Source: Haematobia irritans
Taxonomy: Eukaryota > Arthropoda > Insecta > Diptera > Muscidae
Direction: 5' to 3'
Assembly (NCBI RefSeq): GCF_050003625.1
Contig: NC_134399.1
Coordinates: 147,616,473 to 147,680,472 of the forward strand
Length of the DNA stretch: 64,000 bases
Shown here: piece after piece, positions 25,524 to 38,608 of the stretch
Position numbering within the stretch: the first letter of the stretch is position 1
Layout: each line of letters begins with the position of its first letter
Translations under genes and position numbers: made by a program
Notes under the pieces: model-generated
What the model saw: only the letters and a program-made list of their open reading frames with translations
The model's database searches: none
What the model was told of the DNA's origin: nothing

Positions 25524-26096
25524 CCCAGCAAAAAAATTTGGAAGTTCTTCCAAAGGCACAACTTTAAAAGCACTTCCAATAGATGCACTTCCATTGATGT
25601 TCTTTATTTTAACAACCTAGGAAGTTCTTTTAATTCAATTCTTTATAACTTGATTTGTTCTTTCTTTTAATGGGTAATTTTAACTTGTTTTGTTTCAAAT
25701 AGGTTAAAAACAGAGTAAGAATTCATAAAATGGTACAAATCATTTAAATTTTGTCGAAAAAAATGCTAAATTCAATCTAAACAATTGTGAATTTTTGAAA
25801 ATATTTGAGGTCAAACGTTTCTAACAAGCGTTAGAATCCATTTAAAATTATAAAAAATTATAAAAATTATTTATTTGACAAAATATCACAGAATTTGTTA
25901 ATTTACATCCAAAACACTGAATTCGGATTACACCTAAAGAAGTGATGCAAATTCAGTGCAACGGCTGTTGAAATGGAGGACTTCCGTCCTAGGACAAGCC
26001 CATGTTAAATTCATCGCTTCTGCGTCAATTATGCACCACTTCCGGATCCAAAAAGAATATTTTCATTACTTTTTTGGCGACGCTTTTTTTGCTGGG
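25524..26096. mobile_element. C-family MITE, complete copy
   Basis: A 573-bp non-coding element with 14-bp inverted ends CCCAGCAAAAAAA(A/G), flanked by TA on both sides (25522-25523 and 26097-26098). A dinucleotide target duplication suggests the Tc1/mariner superfamily. Internal phrases such as CACTTCCGGATCC are shared with the copy at 53398-53957. Confidence 0.82.
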
Positions 26097-26098
26097 TA

Positions 26099-26974
26099 GT
26101 TTCCATTGATTATAAATTATTTTTATTTATCATTTAATTTTAAACCTACAGTTACATCATTGGATTAAAAAAAATTTAAATTAAAATTATTTTTCGTACA
26201 ATAAAAACTATAATTATTTTTACATAGCAAAATTTTGAACAAAGGACTGTATATTGCAAACTATTTGGTCATTATATCTAGCCACAACAAATGCAACAAG
26301 TGACACAAAAGGTGACACTTGCAATAAAAGGTGTCACACTCACTTAATATTAACTCGGTTTATCTACAATAGGAAATTTCCTTTGGATACTTTTAGGAAG
26401 AACACTTGTCCACTGAGAACATTATATCACAAATATAGTATTTGAATAGTAAACTCGATATTATCGGTAATCGTAACGGTATTTGGGGTCACAATGTTTA
26501 AAAGATCTGACAGTATAAATAAATGAAAAGGTGGCACAAAAACATGTAAAAAGTATCACATTTAGTAACACTAGAAAAAAGAGTATCAACCACTTTAAAA
26601 AAGTGGCAATTAGCCACAAAAGTGCTACAACGATAACACATTCACTAACAGACTTATAGAATTTGCCACAATTTTGTAATTGTCATATGATTTCTGTGCT
26701 ATCTTGATACCAAAATCAAATTCGATCTACACATTTCCTTAATTAAAATTATAGGAGTAATCTATTGTTCAACATATTCCAAAAGGTTTTCCTTTCTGAA
26801 GAGATTCGGATACTAAAAATGAAACTGGAGTTTGTCCAAGACTGGTTGGAATAGTTTCACTAAGTTGCCTAGAACTTGGCCTTTGGAATGGACTTTACCC
26901 TGTCACTGACAAACCCATGTTAAAAGGTTCGGTCTCTTTCATACATTTTGTCCAAACCTGGGATTGGTCCATAA
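26099..26974. other. Unique non-coding DNA
   Basis: No gene. About 26290-26640 contains several loosely repeated GTGACACAAAAGGTG/GTGGCACAAAAAC words of unknown meaning. Confidence 0.4.
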
Positions 26975-27187
26975 ACACAAAAAAATATATATTCAATCCC
27001 GAACTTAATGGATCCAATTAAGTTTTAATTGAAATGTCTTCCAATTAAACAAATAATTGCTACAATTAATTTATGTTTCTTTTAAACATTTTTTTGAACC
27101 AATTAAATTTTTAATTGAATATTTTTTTAAATTCAACTAAAATTTTAATTGGAAAAATTTTGGAGAATTTTTTTTTTTTTTTGTGTA
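26975..27187. repeat. G-family MITE
   Basis: Ends AACACAAAAAAATAT and TTTTTTTGTGT, with internal TTAATTGA palindromic words as in the copy at 10967-11256. Confidence 0.65.
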
Positions 27188-28031
27188 CACACCAACAACT
27201 TATCCTGTCCCGGTTCTGTGAATGATCCATTTCCCGTAGGATACTTTCTGATTTCTTTACGAGTATATAAATGTTCGTAATATTCACTTTTGCAACATAA
27301 ATAAACAGACATACATATGTGCCGAAGGAGAGTCTATAATTCACTCCATTAGATGTTTGTGCAATTATCCATAGTTATGTTGGATGTCGTCCGAACAAAT
27401 CTACTACATTCTTATGGAGAGTCTAAACTCAATAATAAAGATAATTGAATTGATAGTTAAAATATTCTAGAGTTGTTTTTGCCTTATTTTAGATCTTCAG
27501 CTGAGAAATCATGATTGGCATATTAAAATCTCTACTAATGTGTTCAAAAGCCTTGCACTGGTATATATGTGGATATTTGTACATGGTTATATATTTCCCC
27601 CTAAAAGTGTCTACATATATTATGCATATTATGTAACATTAGGTACGTACATTTACCCAAAAAAAAAATATTGACTGTTATTATACCAGGAGCTTTTGTA
27701 TTTTTACATACTGTGAAAATAAGTATCTCCCTTATGGTGATGGTAACACACGAAATTTATTTGAATTTTGTGGCAATATTTCTAGAATTCTCTTTTCCTT
27801 TTTTTCATTTTCTCACTAATTTTTGTATGTTCTCACTCACATTTGATTATGTCGATGATAATAAATTTAAGGCAGCCTCCGAAAACATTATTATTCTGTT
27901 TTTTTTTTTTTTTGTATAATACATTTTATGCATTGAAGCAGAAAACACTAACTGAGTGAGAAAAGTGATTAAATTTCACTCACTGGGAAATACGTGCGTA
28001 AGACTACAAATATTCAATATTATAGTAGGAA
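27188..28031. other. Unique non-coding DNA
   Basis: No gene or repeat recognised apart from a short poly-T tract near 27900. Confidence 0.45.
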
Positions 28032-29763
28032 CCAGTAAGGAAAGTCTAAAGTCGGGCGGGGCCGACTATATTATACCCTGCACCACTTTGTAGATCTAAA
28101 TTTTCGATACCATATCCCATCCGTCAAATGTGTTGGGGGGTATATATAAAGGTTTGTCCCAAATACATAAATTTAAATATCACTCGATCTGGAAGAATTT
28201 GATAGAATTCTACAAAATCTATAGACTCAAAATTTAAGTCGGCTAATGCACTAGGTTGGAACACAATGTTAGTAAAAAAAAATATGGGAAACGTTTAAAT
28301 CTGAAGCAATTTTAAGGAAACTTCGCAAAAGTTTATTTATGATTTATCGCTCGATATACATGTATTAGAAGTTTAGGAAAATTAGAGTCATTTTTACAAC
28401 CTTTCGACTAAGCAGTGGCGATTTTACAAGGAAAATGTTGGTATTTTGACCGTTTTTGTCGAAATCAGAAAAACATATATATGGGAGCTATATCTAAATC
28501 TGAACCGATTTCAATCAAATTTGGCACGCATAGCAACAATGCTTATTCTCCTCCCTGTGCAAAATTTCAACTAAATCGGAGTTAAAAATTGGCCTCTGTG
28601 GACATATGAGTGTAAATCGGGCGAAAGCTATATATGGGAGATATATCTAAATCTGAACCGATTTCAACCAAATTTGGTACGCATAGCAACAATGCTAATT
28701 CTACTCCCTGTACAAAATTTCAACTAAATCGGAGTTAAAAATTGGCCTCTGTGGACATATGAGTGTAAATCGGGCGAAAGCTATATATGGGAGCTATATC
28801 TAAATCTGAACCGATTTCAACCAAATTTGGCACGCGTAGCTACAATGCTAATTCTACTCCCTGTGCAAAATTTCAACTAAATCGGAGTTAAAAATTGGCC
28901 TCTGTGGTCATATGAGTGTAAATCGGGCGAAAGCTATATATGGGAGATATATCCAAATCTGAACCGATTTCAACCAAATTTGGCACGCATAGTAACAATG
29001 CTAATTCTACTCCCTGTGCAAAATTTCAACTAAATCGGAGTTAAAAATTGGCCTCTGTGGTCATATGAGTGTAAATCGGGCGAAAGGTATATATGGGAGA
29101 TATATCTAAATCTCAACCGATTTCAATCAAATTTGGCACGCATGGCTACAATGCTAATTCTACTCCCTGTGCAAAATTTCAACTAAATCGGAGTTAAAAA
29201 TTGGCCTCTGTGGTCATATGAGTGTAAATCGGGCGAAAGCTATATATGGGAGCTATATCTAAATCTGAACCGATTTTGCTGATATTTTGCAAGTTTTTCG
29301 AGACTCATAAAATATTCGGATGTACGGAATTTGAGGAAGATCGGTTGATATACACGCCAATTATGACCAGATCGGTGACAAATATATATGGCAGCTATAT
29401 CTAAATCTGAACCGATTTTTTTCCAAAATCAATAGGGATCGTCTTTGAGCCGAAACAGGACCTTGTACCAAATTTTGGGACAATCGGACTAAAACTGCGA
29501 GCTGTACTTTGCACACAAAAATACATCAACAGACAGACAGACAGACAGACAGACGGACAGACAGACGGACAGACAGACGGACAGACAGACGGACAGACAG
29601 ACGGACAGACAGACAGACGGACATCGCTAAATCGACTCAGAATTTAATTCTAAGCCGATCCGTATACTAAAAGGTTGGTCTATGATTACTCCTTCTTGGC
29701 GTTACATACAAATGCACAAACTTATTATACCCTGTACCACAGTAGTGGTGAAAGGTATAAAAA
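28032..29763 (+). repeat. E-family element, complete copy
   Basis: 1.73 kb. Head CCAGTAAGGAAAGTC with hairpin AGTCGGGCGGGGCCGACT, then TATTATACCCTGCACCAC; about five internal units of roughly 152 bp (28480-29240); a GACA/GACG tract (29530-29622); and the closing end TATACCCTGTACCACAGTAG then AAAGGTATAAAAA. It serves as the reference copy for the family. There is no coding capacity. Confidence 0.85.
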
Positions 29764-30289
29764 TGTGTACAGAACTCACTTCATAGTCAATAAAATAGAA
29801 TTGATGAAATTTTAATATTCCTCTATAACATTTAGAATGTATTCACATGAATACGTAAGTACCTCTTCTATATAAATTGTTATGGAATACACAAAGCAAA
29901 TAATTTCGATGGCACTACTTTGTTGTTTATTAAGGATACGGGAGATAATTATTCCATAATGTATGGATGCTCTGCTTCGAGTCCTAATGTGAATAAATGT
30001 TATATTAAAACTATTGCCATTTCATAGTACATAATAAAATAGACAAAATATTGTATAAGCACGAAGATTTCATGTCCTTTTTGATAAAGTCTATTTGATT
30101 TTAATATGAATATGTTTACAAAAATAGCTTTATTGCTTTTACAAATAATGGGAATATTTTGAAGAGCAGTAAAGCTAATTTCCATAATTTATTTTTGTTT
30201 TTGTAAACATATTCATATTAAAATCTATCTATATATCGAAGCACTTTTTCCTCTCTGTTTGAGGTGTCTCCAAAACATGCATTCTGAAG
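29764..30289. other. Unique non-coding DNA
   Basis: No feature recognised. Confidence 0.4.
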
Positions 30290-30565
30290 GCATCAACCAC
30301 TCATACGTTGACTTCTCGAAGAACCGCGTTCGTCCTTTTGGATCATTTAATTTAACCAATCGACACAAGGCATTTTTTGATCGATTGAGACGGTCAAATG
30401 GTCATGTAATTTTCAATGTATGCTAGTCCCACTAGTGCCAAAGTTTGTCTCAATCTCACGAAAGGTCACATGAAGATTTTGCAATATCAGTTGGCGCACA
30501 GAATCAGTGGTTTCCGGAACAATAACTGATTTCGGACGACCTTCTCGAGATTCGTCTTAGAGTAA
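30290..30565 (-). pseudogene. Mariner-type transposase fossil, N-terminal part
   Basis: The minus strand reads SREGRPKSVIVPETTDSVRQ and then a helix-turn-helix ending TSGTSIH, the linker and second DNA-binding helix of a mariner transposase. It is the same lineage as 5885-6145. Stops follow and no catalytic region is attached. Confidence 0.7.
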
Positions 30566-30736
30566 ACTAAATCGCAATATTATAATATTTTATAACTAAT
30601 GTTAAATTCTAAATAAAAAACACTGGTCCTTGACAGAGTTTCATCGCCAAAAAAATTTATTTGTGTTCATTGATGTACTGTTGTTGACATATCCACGTCT
30701 AAAATTTGTAAAAAATAATTACACGATTTAATTCCA

Positions 30737-32707
30737 TTTTTATACCCTCCACCATAGGATGGGGGGTATATTAACTTTGTCATTCCGTTTGTAACGCATC
30801 GAAATATTGCGCTAAGACCCCATAAAGTATATATTCGGGTCGTGGTGAAATTCTGAGTCGATCTAAGCATGTCCGTCTGTTGAAATCAAGCTAACTTCCG
30901 AACGAAACAATCTATCGACTTCAAACTTGGCAGTTGTTATTGATGTAGGTCGGATTTTATTGCAAATGGGCCATATCGGTCCACTTTTACGCATAGCCCC
31001 CATATAAACCGATCCCCAGATTTGGTTTGCGGATCCTCTAAGAGAAGCAAATTTCATCCGATCCAGCTGAAATTTGGTACATGGTGTTAATATATGGTTT
31101 CTAAAAACCATGCAAAAATTGGTCCACATCGGTCCATAATTATATAAAGCCCCCATATAAACCGATCCCCAGATTTGACCTCCGGAGCCTCTTAGAGGAG
31201 CAAAATTCATCCGATGCTCCAAATTTCAGCCGGATCGGATGAAATTTGCTTCTCTTTGAGGCTCCGCAAGCCAAATCTGGGGATCGGTTTATATGGGGGC
31301 TATATATAATTATGGGTAATTTTTGCATGGTTTTTAGAGACCATATACCAACATCCTGTACTAAATTTCAGGTGGATCGGATGAAATTTGCTTCTTTTTG
31401 AGGCTACGCAAGCCAAATCTGATGATCAGTTTATATGGGGGCTGTATATAATTATGGACCGATGTGGACCAATTTCTGCACGGTGGTTAGAGACCACATA
31501 CCAACACCATGTACCAAATTTCAGCCGGATCGGATGAAATTTGCTTCCCTTTGAGGCTCCGCAAGCCAAATCTGGGGGTCCGTTTATATGGGGGCTATAC
31601 GTAAAAGTGAACCGATATGGCCCATTTGCAGTACCATCCGACCTACATTAATAACAACTACTTGTGCCAATTTTTGTGTGATTGTGGATTGGCTATAGAC
31701 CGATATCGACTAATTTTGGCATGGTTATTAGCGGCCATATACTAACACCACGTTGCAAATTTCAACCGTATCGGATGAATTTTGCCGATATGGATCAATT
31801 CTCGCGTGTTTGTTAGAGACCACATTCTAACACCACGTACCAAATTTCAACCGGTTCATAATTATATATAGCCCCCATATAAACCGATCCCCAGATTTGA
31901 CCTCCGCAGCCTTTTGAAGGAGCAAAATTCATCCGATCCGGCTGAAATTTGGTACATGTCGATAGAGTATGGCCGATAAAAACCATGGCAAAATTGGTCC
32001 GAAAAGATCTATATTATATATAGCCCCCAAATAAACCGATCCCCAATCACAGAAAAATCACGATTGCCACTCGAACCAAAAATAATCTACCAAAATTTTA
32101 TTGCCATAGAAAATTTTGTCAAAATTGTATATTTCTATAAAAAATGTTGTCAAAATTTTATTTCTATAGAAAAGTTTGTCAACATTTTATGTCTTTAGGA
32201 AATTTTGTCAAAATATAATTTCTATACACAAAATTTTGTCAATAATTTATTTCTATAGAAAATTTTATCAAAACATTTCATAGATGGAAAGGAATATTTT
32301 GCAAAATCTTCCAAAACGTCAAGATTTCTACCAGTCTACCAAACAGTAAAAAATCTGCCAATTTTTGTAGGCTCGTGTTCATAATTGTATATAGCCCCAA
32401 ATATAAAGCGATATGAAATATGGGGATATTTAAATTCTGGCATAGAAGTTCATATCGGTTCGTAATTATTTCTTCCCTATATATACTGGTCCAGAACTAA
32501 ATATATTAATCGACCTTTCTTTTTTTTTCTTCTATATATCCCGCATGGACTAATTAACAATTTAGAAGATGATGTTACGAAGTTTTAAGATGCCTTGCCA
32601 TCGGCCGCAACCCAAGTAATTTAATAGTGGATGACCGTCTTTAGTAGAAGTTTGTACGCAATCCATGGTGGAGGGTACATAAGATTCGGCCTGGCCGTAT
32701 AACTTGT
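30737..32707 (-). repeat. D-family element with internal inversion
   Basis: Closing end TATACCCTCCACCATAGG at 30740, 150-bp units, 29-bp units at 32095-32280, and the hairpin end finishing near 32707. Units at about 31216-31670 run opposite to those at 30960-31215 and 31850-32060. Confidence 0.8.
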
Positions 32708-33182
32708 TATATTTTATATATACATATATAATTAATTTTTTTTTCAATTTTTAAATTAATACTAATTTTCTACTGCAGAGCCTGTTTCTTTATTTTTTTC
32801 ATAAAAACTTGACAATAATTTATTGAAAATTTTCATGAAGAAATTTAATTGAAATTTCCGAGAAAAATTGATACAATCAGGTATGAGTAGATCCGAAAAA
32901 TGGAATTAGATCTGATGAGATCTCAATATTGACATAGATCTAATGTCTTAGATGTGACATATCCCTATATATAGACTTGATGTTAGATCTCGTCATATGT
33001 GGAATTATATATAATTATATCTAATTCTGTCTCATCATATCGAGGTAAATCTGCTTAAATCTAAAGTGGCCAATTTTGAGATATAATTTTTACACGTGCA
33101 TTCCAAATTAGGGACAAGACCCATAAAAATGCTGGCACATTGAAAAACCTGTAAAAACTTTGGAAACACTCAAATGAGATGT
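32708..33182. other. Non-coding DNA rich in AGATCT-type words
   Basis: About 32880-33070 has many repeated TAGATCT/AGATCTAAT words and partial inverted symmetry, possibly an unrecognised MITE. No gene. Confidence 0.35.
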
Positions 33183-33325
33183 TCTCCCACTCGCCGTATA
33201 AACCAGACATTTGTCCTTCTAACTACCACTTGTTATTGTGCTTAAAATTAAGCCAACAACTGGGTGATGCATCGCGGTTTGCCTCATGGTTAGTGATGAC
33301 CAATATTTCGATAAAATGTTTTCTG
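33183..33325 (+). pseudogene. Mariner transposase fossil, C-terminal catalytic piece
   Basis: The plus strand reads HSPYKPDICPSNYHLLLCLK, matching the conserved mariner segment with the last catalytic aspartate (family pattern PYSPDLAPSDYHLF). About 40 codons are readable. Confidence 0.6.
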
Positions 33326-34416
33326 CCTTTTCGGAATAAACTCTTAAACTTTTGAAAAATTTCGCATATTTTGTTGGGTTCCCAATAAGTTTTTTCATGA
33401 ACGTTCATAATATATTGTGGATTCTTGGAAGGAATATTTATTTATATTAAGGACATTTTGGAACAAATGAGTACAAAAAATTTGGGGACAAGAGCCAAAA
33501 AACTGTTGACAACATTACTTTTAAAATTTCCTTTATCCTATACAATACATAAATGCGATTTTCTACATCTATTTCGCCAATCCCATTCCCATTATCATCA
33601 TAATTATGTATGTTCTCGTGGAGAATAATCTAGAATATTTGAAGACATTAGTAAACATAATGTGATACATTAGGACTTCATTGTTTGGATTTTATGACCA
33701 TACAATCCGATTGGGGATACACTTCAGTTACTGCTACCACCGTCCCATAAATCAAATGTACTGCTAAAATCCTGGAGAGAGTACTCCAAAGTGTTTGTTA
33801 ACTTGAGTTTTTTTATGACATCGCCATAAATGCATGCACTTCTACAAATGTCATCGAACACACACGCTCGTTCACTGACAGTCAGATAAGAAAACAGATA
33901 GACAAATAAACTGGCCATTCACGTAATTGTGTCTATCTGTCATATGACATTTTTTTCCTTAATAAAAAAACTCTGTGTCTGTGTACCATATATGGGATAT
34001 TCTGTATGAGTGTTTGCATGCATGGGCCTCTAGGATATCCATCAACTTCCACAAAGCTATGAAAAGTATGGCTTAACGGGATGGTAGAAATTGATTGAAA
34101 GTGCTTGTGCAGCATTCGTTAAAGATTTTATAGCCCTTCTGGTAAATGTATGAGTGTACTCGTGAATTCATCGATATGCTGGTGTATGGATAACCTAGGG
34201 TTACGTGCTACAAAGGTATCGCCAGAAGTCGGCATTTATGTTACTTTTAAATATGAAACAGTAGAGAAAAGTATGGAAAATTAGAGAAAATTTTAGATTC
34301 ATGTAACCTTCACTATAAAATAACGTAGATCGTATTTTTGTATGGAAAATAATCCATAATTAAACTGATGAAAAATTTAATTTATTTGCACTACAGTTCT
34401 AGTTAAATTTTATATT
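33326..34416. other. Unique non-coding DNA
   Basis: No repeat or gene recognised. Confidence 0.4.
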
Positions 34417-36466
34417 TTTATACCCACCGCCATAGAATGGTGACGAAGGTATAATAAGTTTGTCATTCCGATTGTAACACATAAAAATACCGAATTCCGA
34501 CTATATAAAGTATATATATTCTTGATCAGAGAGAAATTCTAAGACGATATAGGCATGTCCGTCTATCCATCTGTCTGTTGTAATCACGCTACAGCCTTCA
34601 ATAATGGCGCTATCGTCCTGAAATTTGGCACAAATTCGTCTTTTGTTTGCAGGCAGGTCAAGTTCGAAGATGGGCTATATCGATACAAGTTTTGATATAG
34701 TCCGACCTCCCGATTAGGGGTCTTGGGCTTATAAGAACCATAGTTTTTATCCAATTTGCCTGAAATCTAGAGGTATTTTAGGACCATCAAAAAGTGTACC
34801 GAAAATGGTGCCTATCGGTCCGTGTTTTAGTATAGCCCCCATATGGACCGATTTCCCGATTTTGCTTATTGGGCCTCTAGAATATGTATTGTCTATCCGA
34901 TGTGCCTGAAATTGAAAATCTAGAGGTATTTTAAGGCCACAAGTTGGTGTGTCGAAAATGTTGGATATCGGTCCATGTTTTGGTATAGCTCCCATATAGA
35001 CCGATCTCCCGATTTTATTTCTTGGGCTTCTAGAATCCGTAGTTTTTATCCAATTTGCCTGAAATTGGAAATCTAGAAGTATTCTAGGCAAATAAAGAGG
35101 TGTGCCGAAAATGGTGATTATCGGACCATGCTTTGATATAGCCTCCAATAAACCTATTTCCCGATTTTACTTCTTGGGCTTATAGAATCCGGAGTTTTTA
35201 TCCAATTTGCCTGAAATTGAAAATCTAGAGGTATTCTAAGACCATAAAGAGGTGTGCCGAAAATATGGTGTATCGGTCCATGTTTTGGTATAGCTCCCAT
35301 ATAGACAGATCTCCCGATTTTGGTTTTTGGGCTTATAGAATCCGTAGTTTTTATCCAATTTGCCTGAAATTGGAAATCTAGAGGTATTATAGAAAAAGAA
35401 AGAGATGTGCCGAAAATGGTGATTATCGGACCATGCTTTGATATAGCCCCCATATAGAACGATCTCCCGATTTTACTTCTTAGGCTTCTAGAATCAATAG
35501 TTTTTATCCAATTTGCTAGAAATTGAAAATCTATAGGTACTCTAGGACCATAAAGAGGTGTGTCGAAAATGGGGTGTATCGGTCCATGTTTTGATATAGC
35601 CCCCGTATAGACCGATCTCCCGATTTTACTTCTTGGGCTTCTAGAATCTGTAATTTTTTCCCAATTTGCCTCAAATCGGAAATCTAGTGGTATTCTAGGA
35701 AAATAAAGAGGTGCGCCTAAAATGGTGAGTATCGGTCCATGTTTTGATATAGCCCCCATATAGACCGATCTCCCGATTTTACTTCTTGGGCTGCTAGAAT
35801 CCGCAGTTTTTATCCAATTTGCCAGAAATTTGAAATCTAGAGGTATTCTAAGAAAATAAAGAGATGTGCCGAAAATGGTGATTATGGGACCATGTTTCGA
35901 TATAGCCCCCATATAGACCGATCTCCCGATTTTACTTCTTTGGCTTCCAGATTCCGTGGTTTTTATCCAATTTGCCTGAAACTGGAAATCTAGAGGTATT
36001 CTAGGACCATAAAGAGGTGTGCCGAATACATTGTGTTTTGGTACAGTTTTTGATATAGCCCCCTTATAAACCGGCCCTCCGATATGGGGTCCAGATTCTA
36101 TAACTACAATTAGATGTGCTGAATACTGTGTGTATTGTTCCATGGTTTGGTATAGCCCCCATTACACCGAATTCCCGATTTAACTCCTAGGCTTTCTAGA
36201 AATTGTAGTTTTTATCCGATTTGCCACAAATTGAAAATATACTGGCATTTTAGACCCATAACATAGTGTATAAATATGATTTAGTTTTATCGGTCCATTT
36301 GGTAAGGCCTCCATATAGACCGATTTCACTTCTTGAGGGTATAGAAGGCGCACTGATCATGAAAATTGCTTGAAAGTGAATGCAAAATTTCCAGATTTTA
36401 CTTCTCGTAATCATTTAAATAATTGGGGTAAAAATCTACAGATTTTAGATTTCACATCAAGGCGTT
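34417..36466 (+). repeat. F-family element, left part (split by the Polinton)
   Basis: Left end TTTATACCCACCGCCATAGA, then GTTTGTCATTCCG, a GTCCGTCTATCC-type tract, and about nine internal units of roughly 150 bp (phrases CCAATTTGCCTGAAATTGGA, ACCGATCTCCCGATTTTACT). The 329-codon frame on the minus strand at 35154-36143 is this tandem repeat read through, not a gene. The element is interrupted at 36466 and resumes at 50655. Confidence 0.82.
36461..36466. repeat. Polinton target-site duplication, left
   Basis: GGCGTT, repeated immediately after the right end at 50649-50654. Six bases is the duplication size expected from a Polinton integrase. Confidence 0.95.
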
Positions 36467-37445
36467 AGTAGAGAGGATATAAGCGTTTCAGATATAGGTC
36501 AAGTGGTTTATGCAAAGATAAGATAAGATAAGGTTGAATTTTTATTGGTCTGCGTTTAAGATATAGGTCACGTGCTTTATGTAATTAGGTCAAGTGCTAT
36601 GTAAACAAAGATAAGGTTGATTATCCCCAAAACTCTTTGGGGCTTACAAAATTGATTTATTGTTTGACAGGGGTTAAATACATTGGTTGGTTTATAAGAT
36701 GATAAGGTTTATCAAAGATGGTTGCACGTTCGTTTATCAAGATTAAATTTTTGTGGATGCCAGAAATGTTATTGGGGCTTACAAAATTGATTTATTGTTT
36801 GACAGGGGTTACATATGTTTATCAAAGATGGTTGCACTTCGATGGTTTGTTGGTTGCACTTCGATGCACTTTATCTATAACATTCTCCAAACTAACTGAG
36901 TGATCCTATAGAAAAGCAAACGAGAAAAAGTGATGAATTTATGATGTGATAGCGATAGAGTGTCCTATAATACACTTATAAAGGGTTAAAACTTCACGTT
37001 GGTTGGTTGATAAGATGATAAGGTTTATGAAAGTTGTTTTATCAAGTTAAAATTTTTGAGGATCCCAAAAATTTTATTGGGGGAAAATAGATTTATTTAT
37101 GACTTTCTCCAAAGATATGATCTTGCTAATCTTGTATTCTAAAAAATTTTTTAAAATTCATGTGGTTCTGTGTATGTTGAATGTACACGTTTGGGTTCTG
37201 ATGTGTTTGAGTTGTTGTTATTGTCGGATAAAGAAAAGTGAATGTGGAAAAATATAAAATGATTGTTGGAAAAGCGTGTGCGTGTGTATGGCATTTTTCG
37301 TTTGATCGTTTGGTTAGGATTGCAGTGATATTGAGACTAGGTGATGAGGCTAATTGATAAGGATGGTTAATATATGATTGAGACATAGTTTTGTGTGTGA
37401 AGCAGGCATTTTTGCTCTCGGATGGATGGTCTCGTTGAGTGGTCC
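36467..37445 (+). repeat. Polinton left terminal inverted repeat region
   Basis: The first 168 bp (36467-36634) are identical to the reverse complement of the right tip. Similarity then continues as a patchwork: blocks at 36915-36985 match 48040-48120, and 37085-37440 match 49690-50040 inverted, with deletions and reordering between them. The tip holds three overlapping AGATAAG words (36516-36533) and GATAAGATGATAAGG repeats follow further in. No coding region. Confidence 0.9.
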
Positions 37446-37887
37446 CATAGAAAAATAAATGAAATGGAATGATGAATTTATGATGTGTCAGGTTTTTGGG
37501 TACTCGTATAACACGGATATTGCTTCAATGTTTGTGGAAAGAATTTGTCTTTAACCACATATAAAATTTCTGTCGATAACCCATGTTGCAATTGCATTGA
37601 TATCTTTAGAAACGCGAAATATTTTATGGCGGGTCGAGTTGACAATAGAAAATGATTGTTGGAAAAGCGTGTGTGTGTGTGTGTGTGTGTATGGTATTTT
37701 GTTGGAAAATTGTGCATTATCGTTTGGTCTAGCATTTGACCGTTTGGTTAGGATTGCAGTGTTATTGAGACTAGGTGATGAGGCTAATTGATAAGGATCG
37801 TGAATGAGAAAATAAGAGCTTTTTTTTGTTTTTTGTTGTTTTGGGAAATGGTGAAAATAATGAAGCTTTTTTTTATTGCTCAAATTT

Positions 37888-37930
37888 TGTATAAATAGGG
37901 GAGCTGTTTAATTTCAAAGCAATCAGTTTC
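37888..37930 (+). promoter_or_regulatory. TATA and initiator of the first Polinton gene
   Basis: TATAAATA at 37890-37897 is followed about 33 nt later by TCAGTT (37923-37928), an arthropod initiator. The spacing is right for a core promoter driving the gene that starts at 37963. Confidence 0.7.
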
Positions 37931-37962
37931 AAATATCAGCAAGAAAAGTGTCGAGCATCAAG

Positions 37963-38295
37963 ATGAGCAGCAATTCTACTCTCATTGAAAATTTTAATTC
38001 ATTGAATTTTAAAAGAATTCTAAGCATGAAGGAGTTGGCGATAAACTTGGAATACTTAATTGGAGGAGCATACAGGACATCAACCAAATTTGGGGAAAAA
38101 GTTGTACTTCAACTCAATGATGGAGTCCTCTATCTACCATCAAGATTCAACTCATTGAGCGAGGATGATATTAAGCGGTTGAATGAAGGATCGTTTTCCA
38201 TCACGAAAGTACCCCTTAAAGAAGAAGCAGAAATTACCAAATTAGTTTTAAATGAAATTTTGATAACTCCAGATACATTTTATGTAGCCTATTAG
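37963..38295 (+). CDS. Small Polinton protein, possible OB-fold
   Basis: 110 residues from the first ATG, just downstream of a TATA/initiator pair; AATAAA words follow within about 25 nt of the stop. The middle (TSTKFGEKVVLQLNDGVLYL followed by PSRF) has the look of small proteins I recall from other insect Polintons, where a strand-rich core of the type KxGexvvleL..v.LP suggests an OB fold and single-stranded DNA binding. No catalytic motif. Function is inferred weakly. It is the left-most gene and could act early, given its strong-looking promoter. Confidence 0.75.
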   Translation: MSSNSTLIENFNSLNFKRILSMKELAINLEYLIGGAYRTSTKFGEKVVLQLNDGVLYLPSRFNSLSEDDIKRLNEGSFSITKVPLKEEAEITKLVLNEILITPDTFYVAY

Positions 38296-38522
38296 GTTAA
38301 GGAAATTAAACATAAATAAATAAATAAATTTTCATATATTCCATTGATACTTTAAATTACATTCTTTTTTTATTTTATTTTGGAATGAGGGGATGGGAGG
38401 GAAAGAAAAAAGAAACAATTTCAAGTTTTTTTTTCTTCTTTGAAACTTTTTTAAAATCGTCATTCTTTTTTTCGTATTGGTAATGTGAGTGTGAAGTGAG
38501 GAAACATAGACATACTCATGAG

Positions 38523-38558
38523 AATAAAAGCATCATCATATCTGGTCATGATCACAGT
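38523..38558 (+). promoter_or_regulatory. Probable core promoter of the BIR gene
   Basis: AATAAAAG at 38523-38530 is followed about 30 nt later by TCACAGT (38553-38558), a fair TATA/initiator pair upstream of the ATG at 38609. Confidence 0.4.
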
Positions 38559-38608
38559 ACAAAACAGTTGTTCATACTTATACATAACAAAGTCGTAACA
38601 AAACAAAA

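Noticed and set aside
35154..36143. 329-codon open frame on the minus strand
   Set aside because: It is the F-family tandem repeat translated; the same peptide phrase recurs about every 50 residues and the unit length keeps the frame open.
37126..37883. Short minus-strand frames in the Polinton left arm
   Set aside because: They lie in terminal repeat sequence that is rearranged between arms; composition is Thr/His repeats from GTGTGT tracts and no domain is visible.
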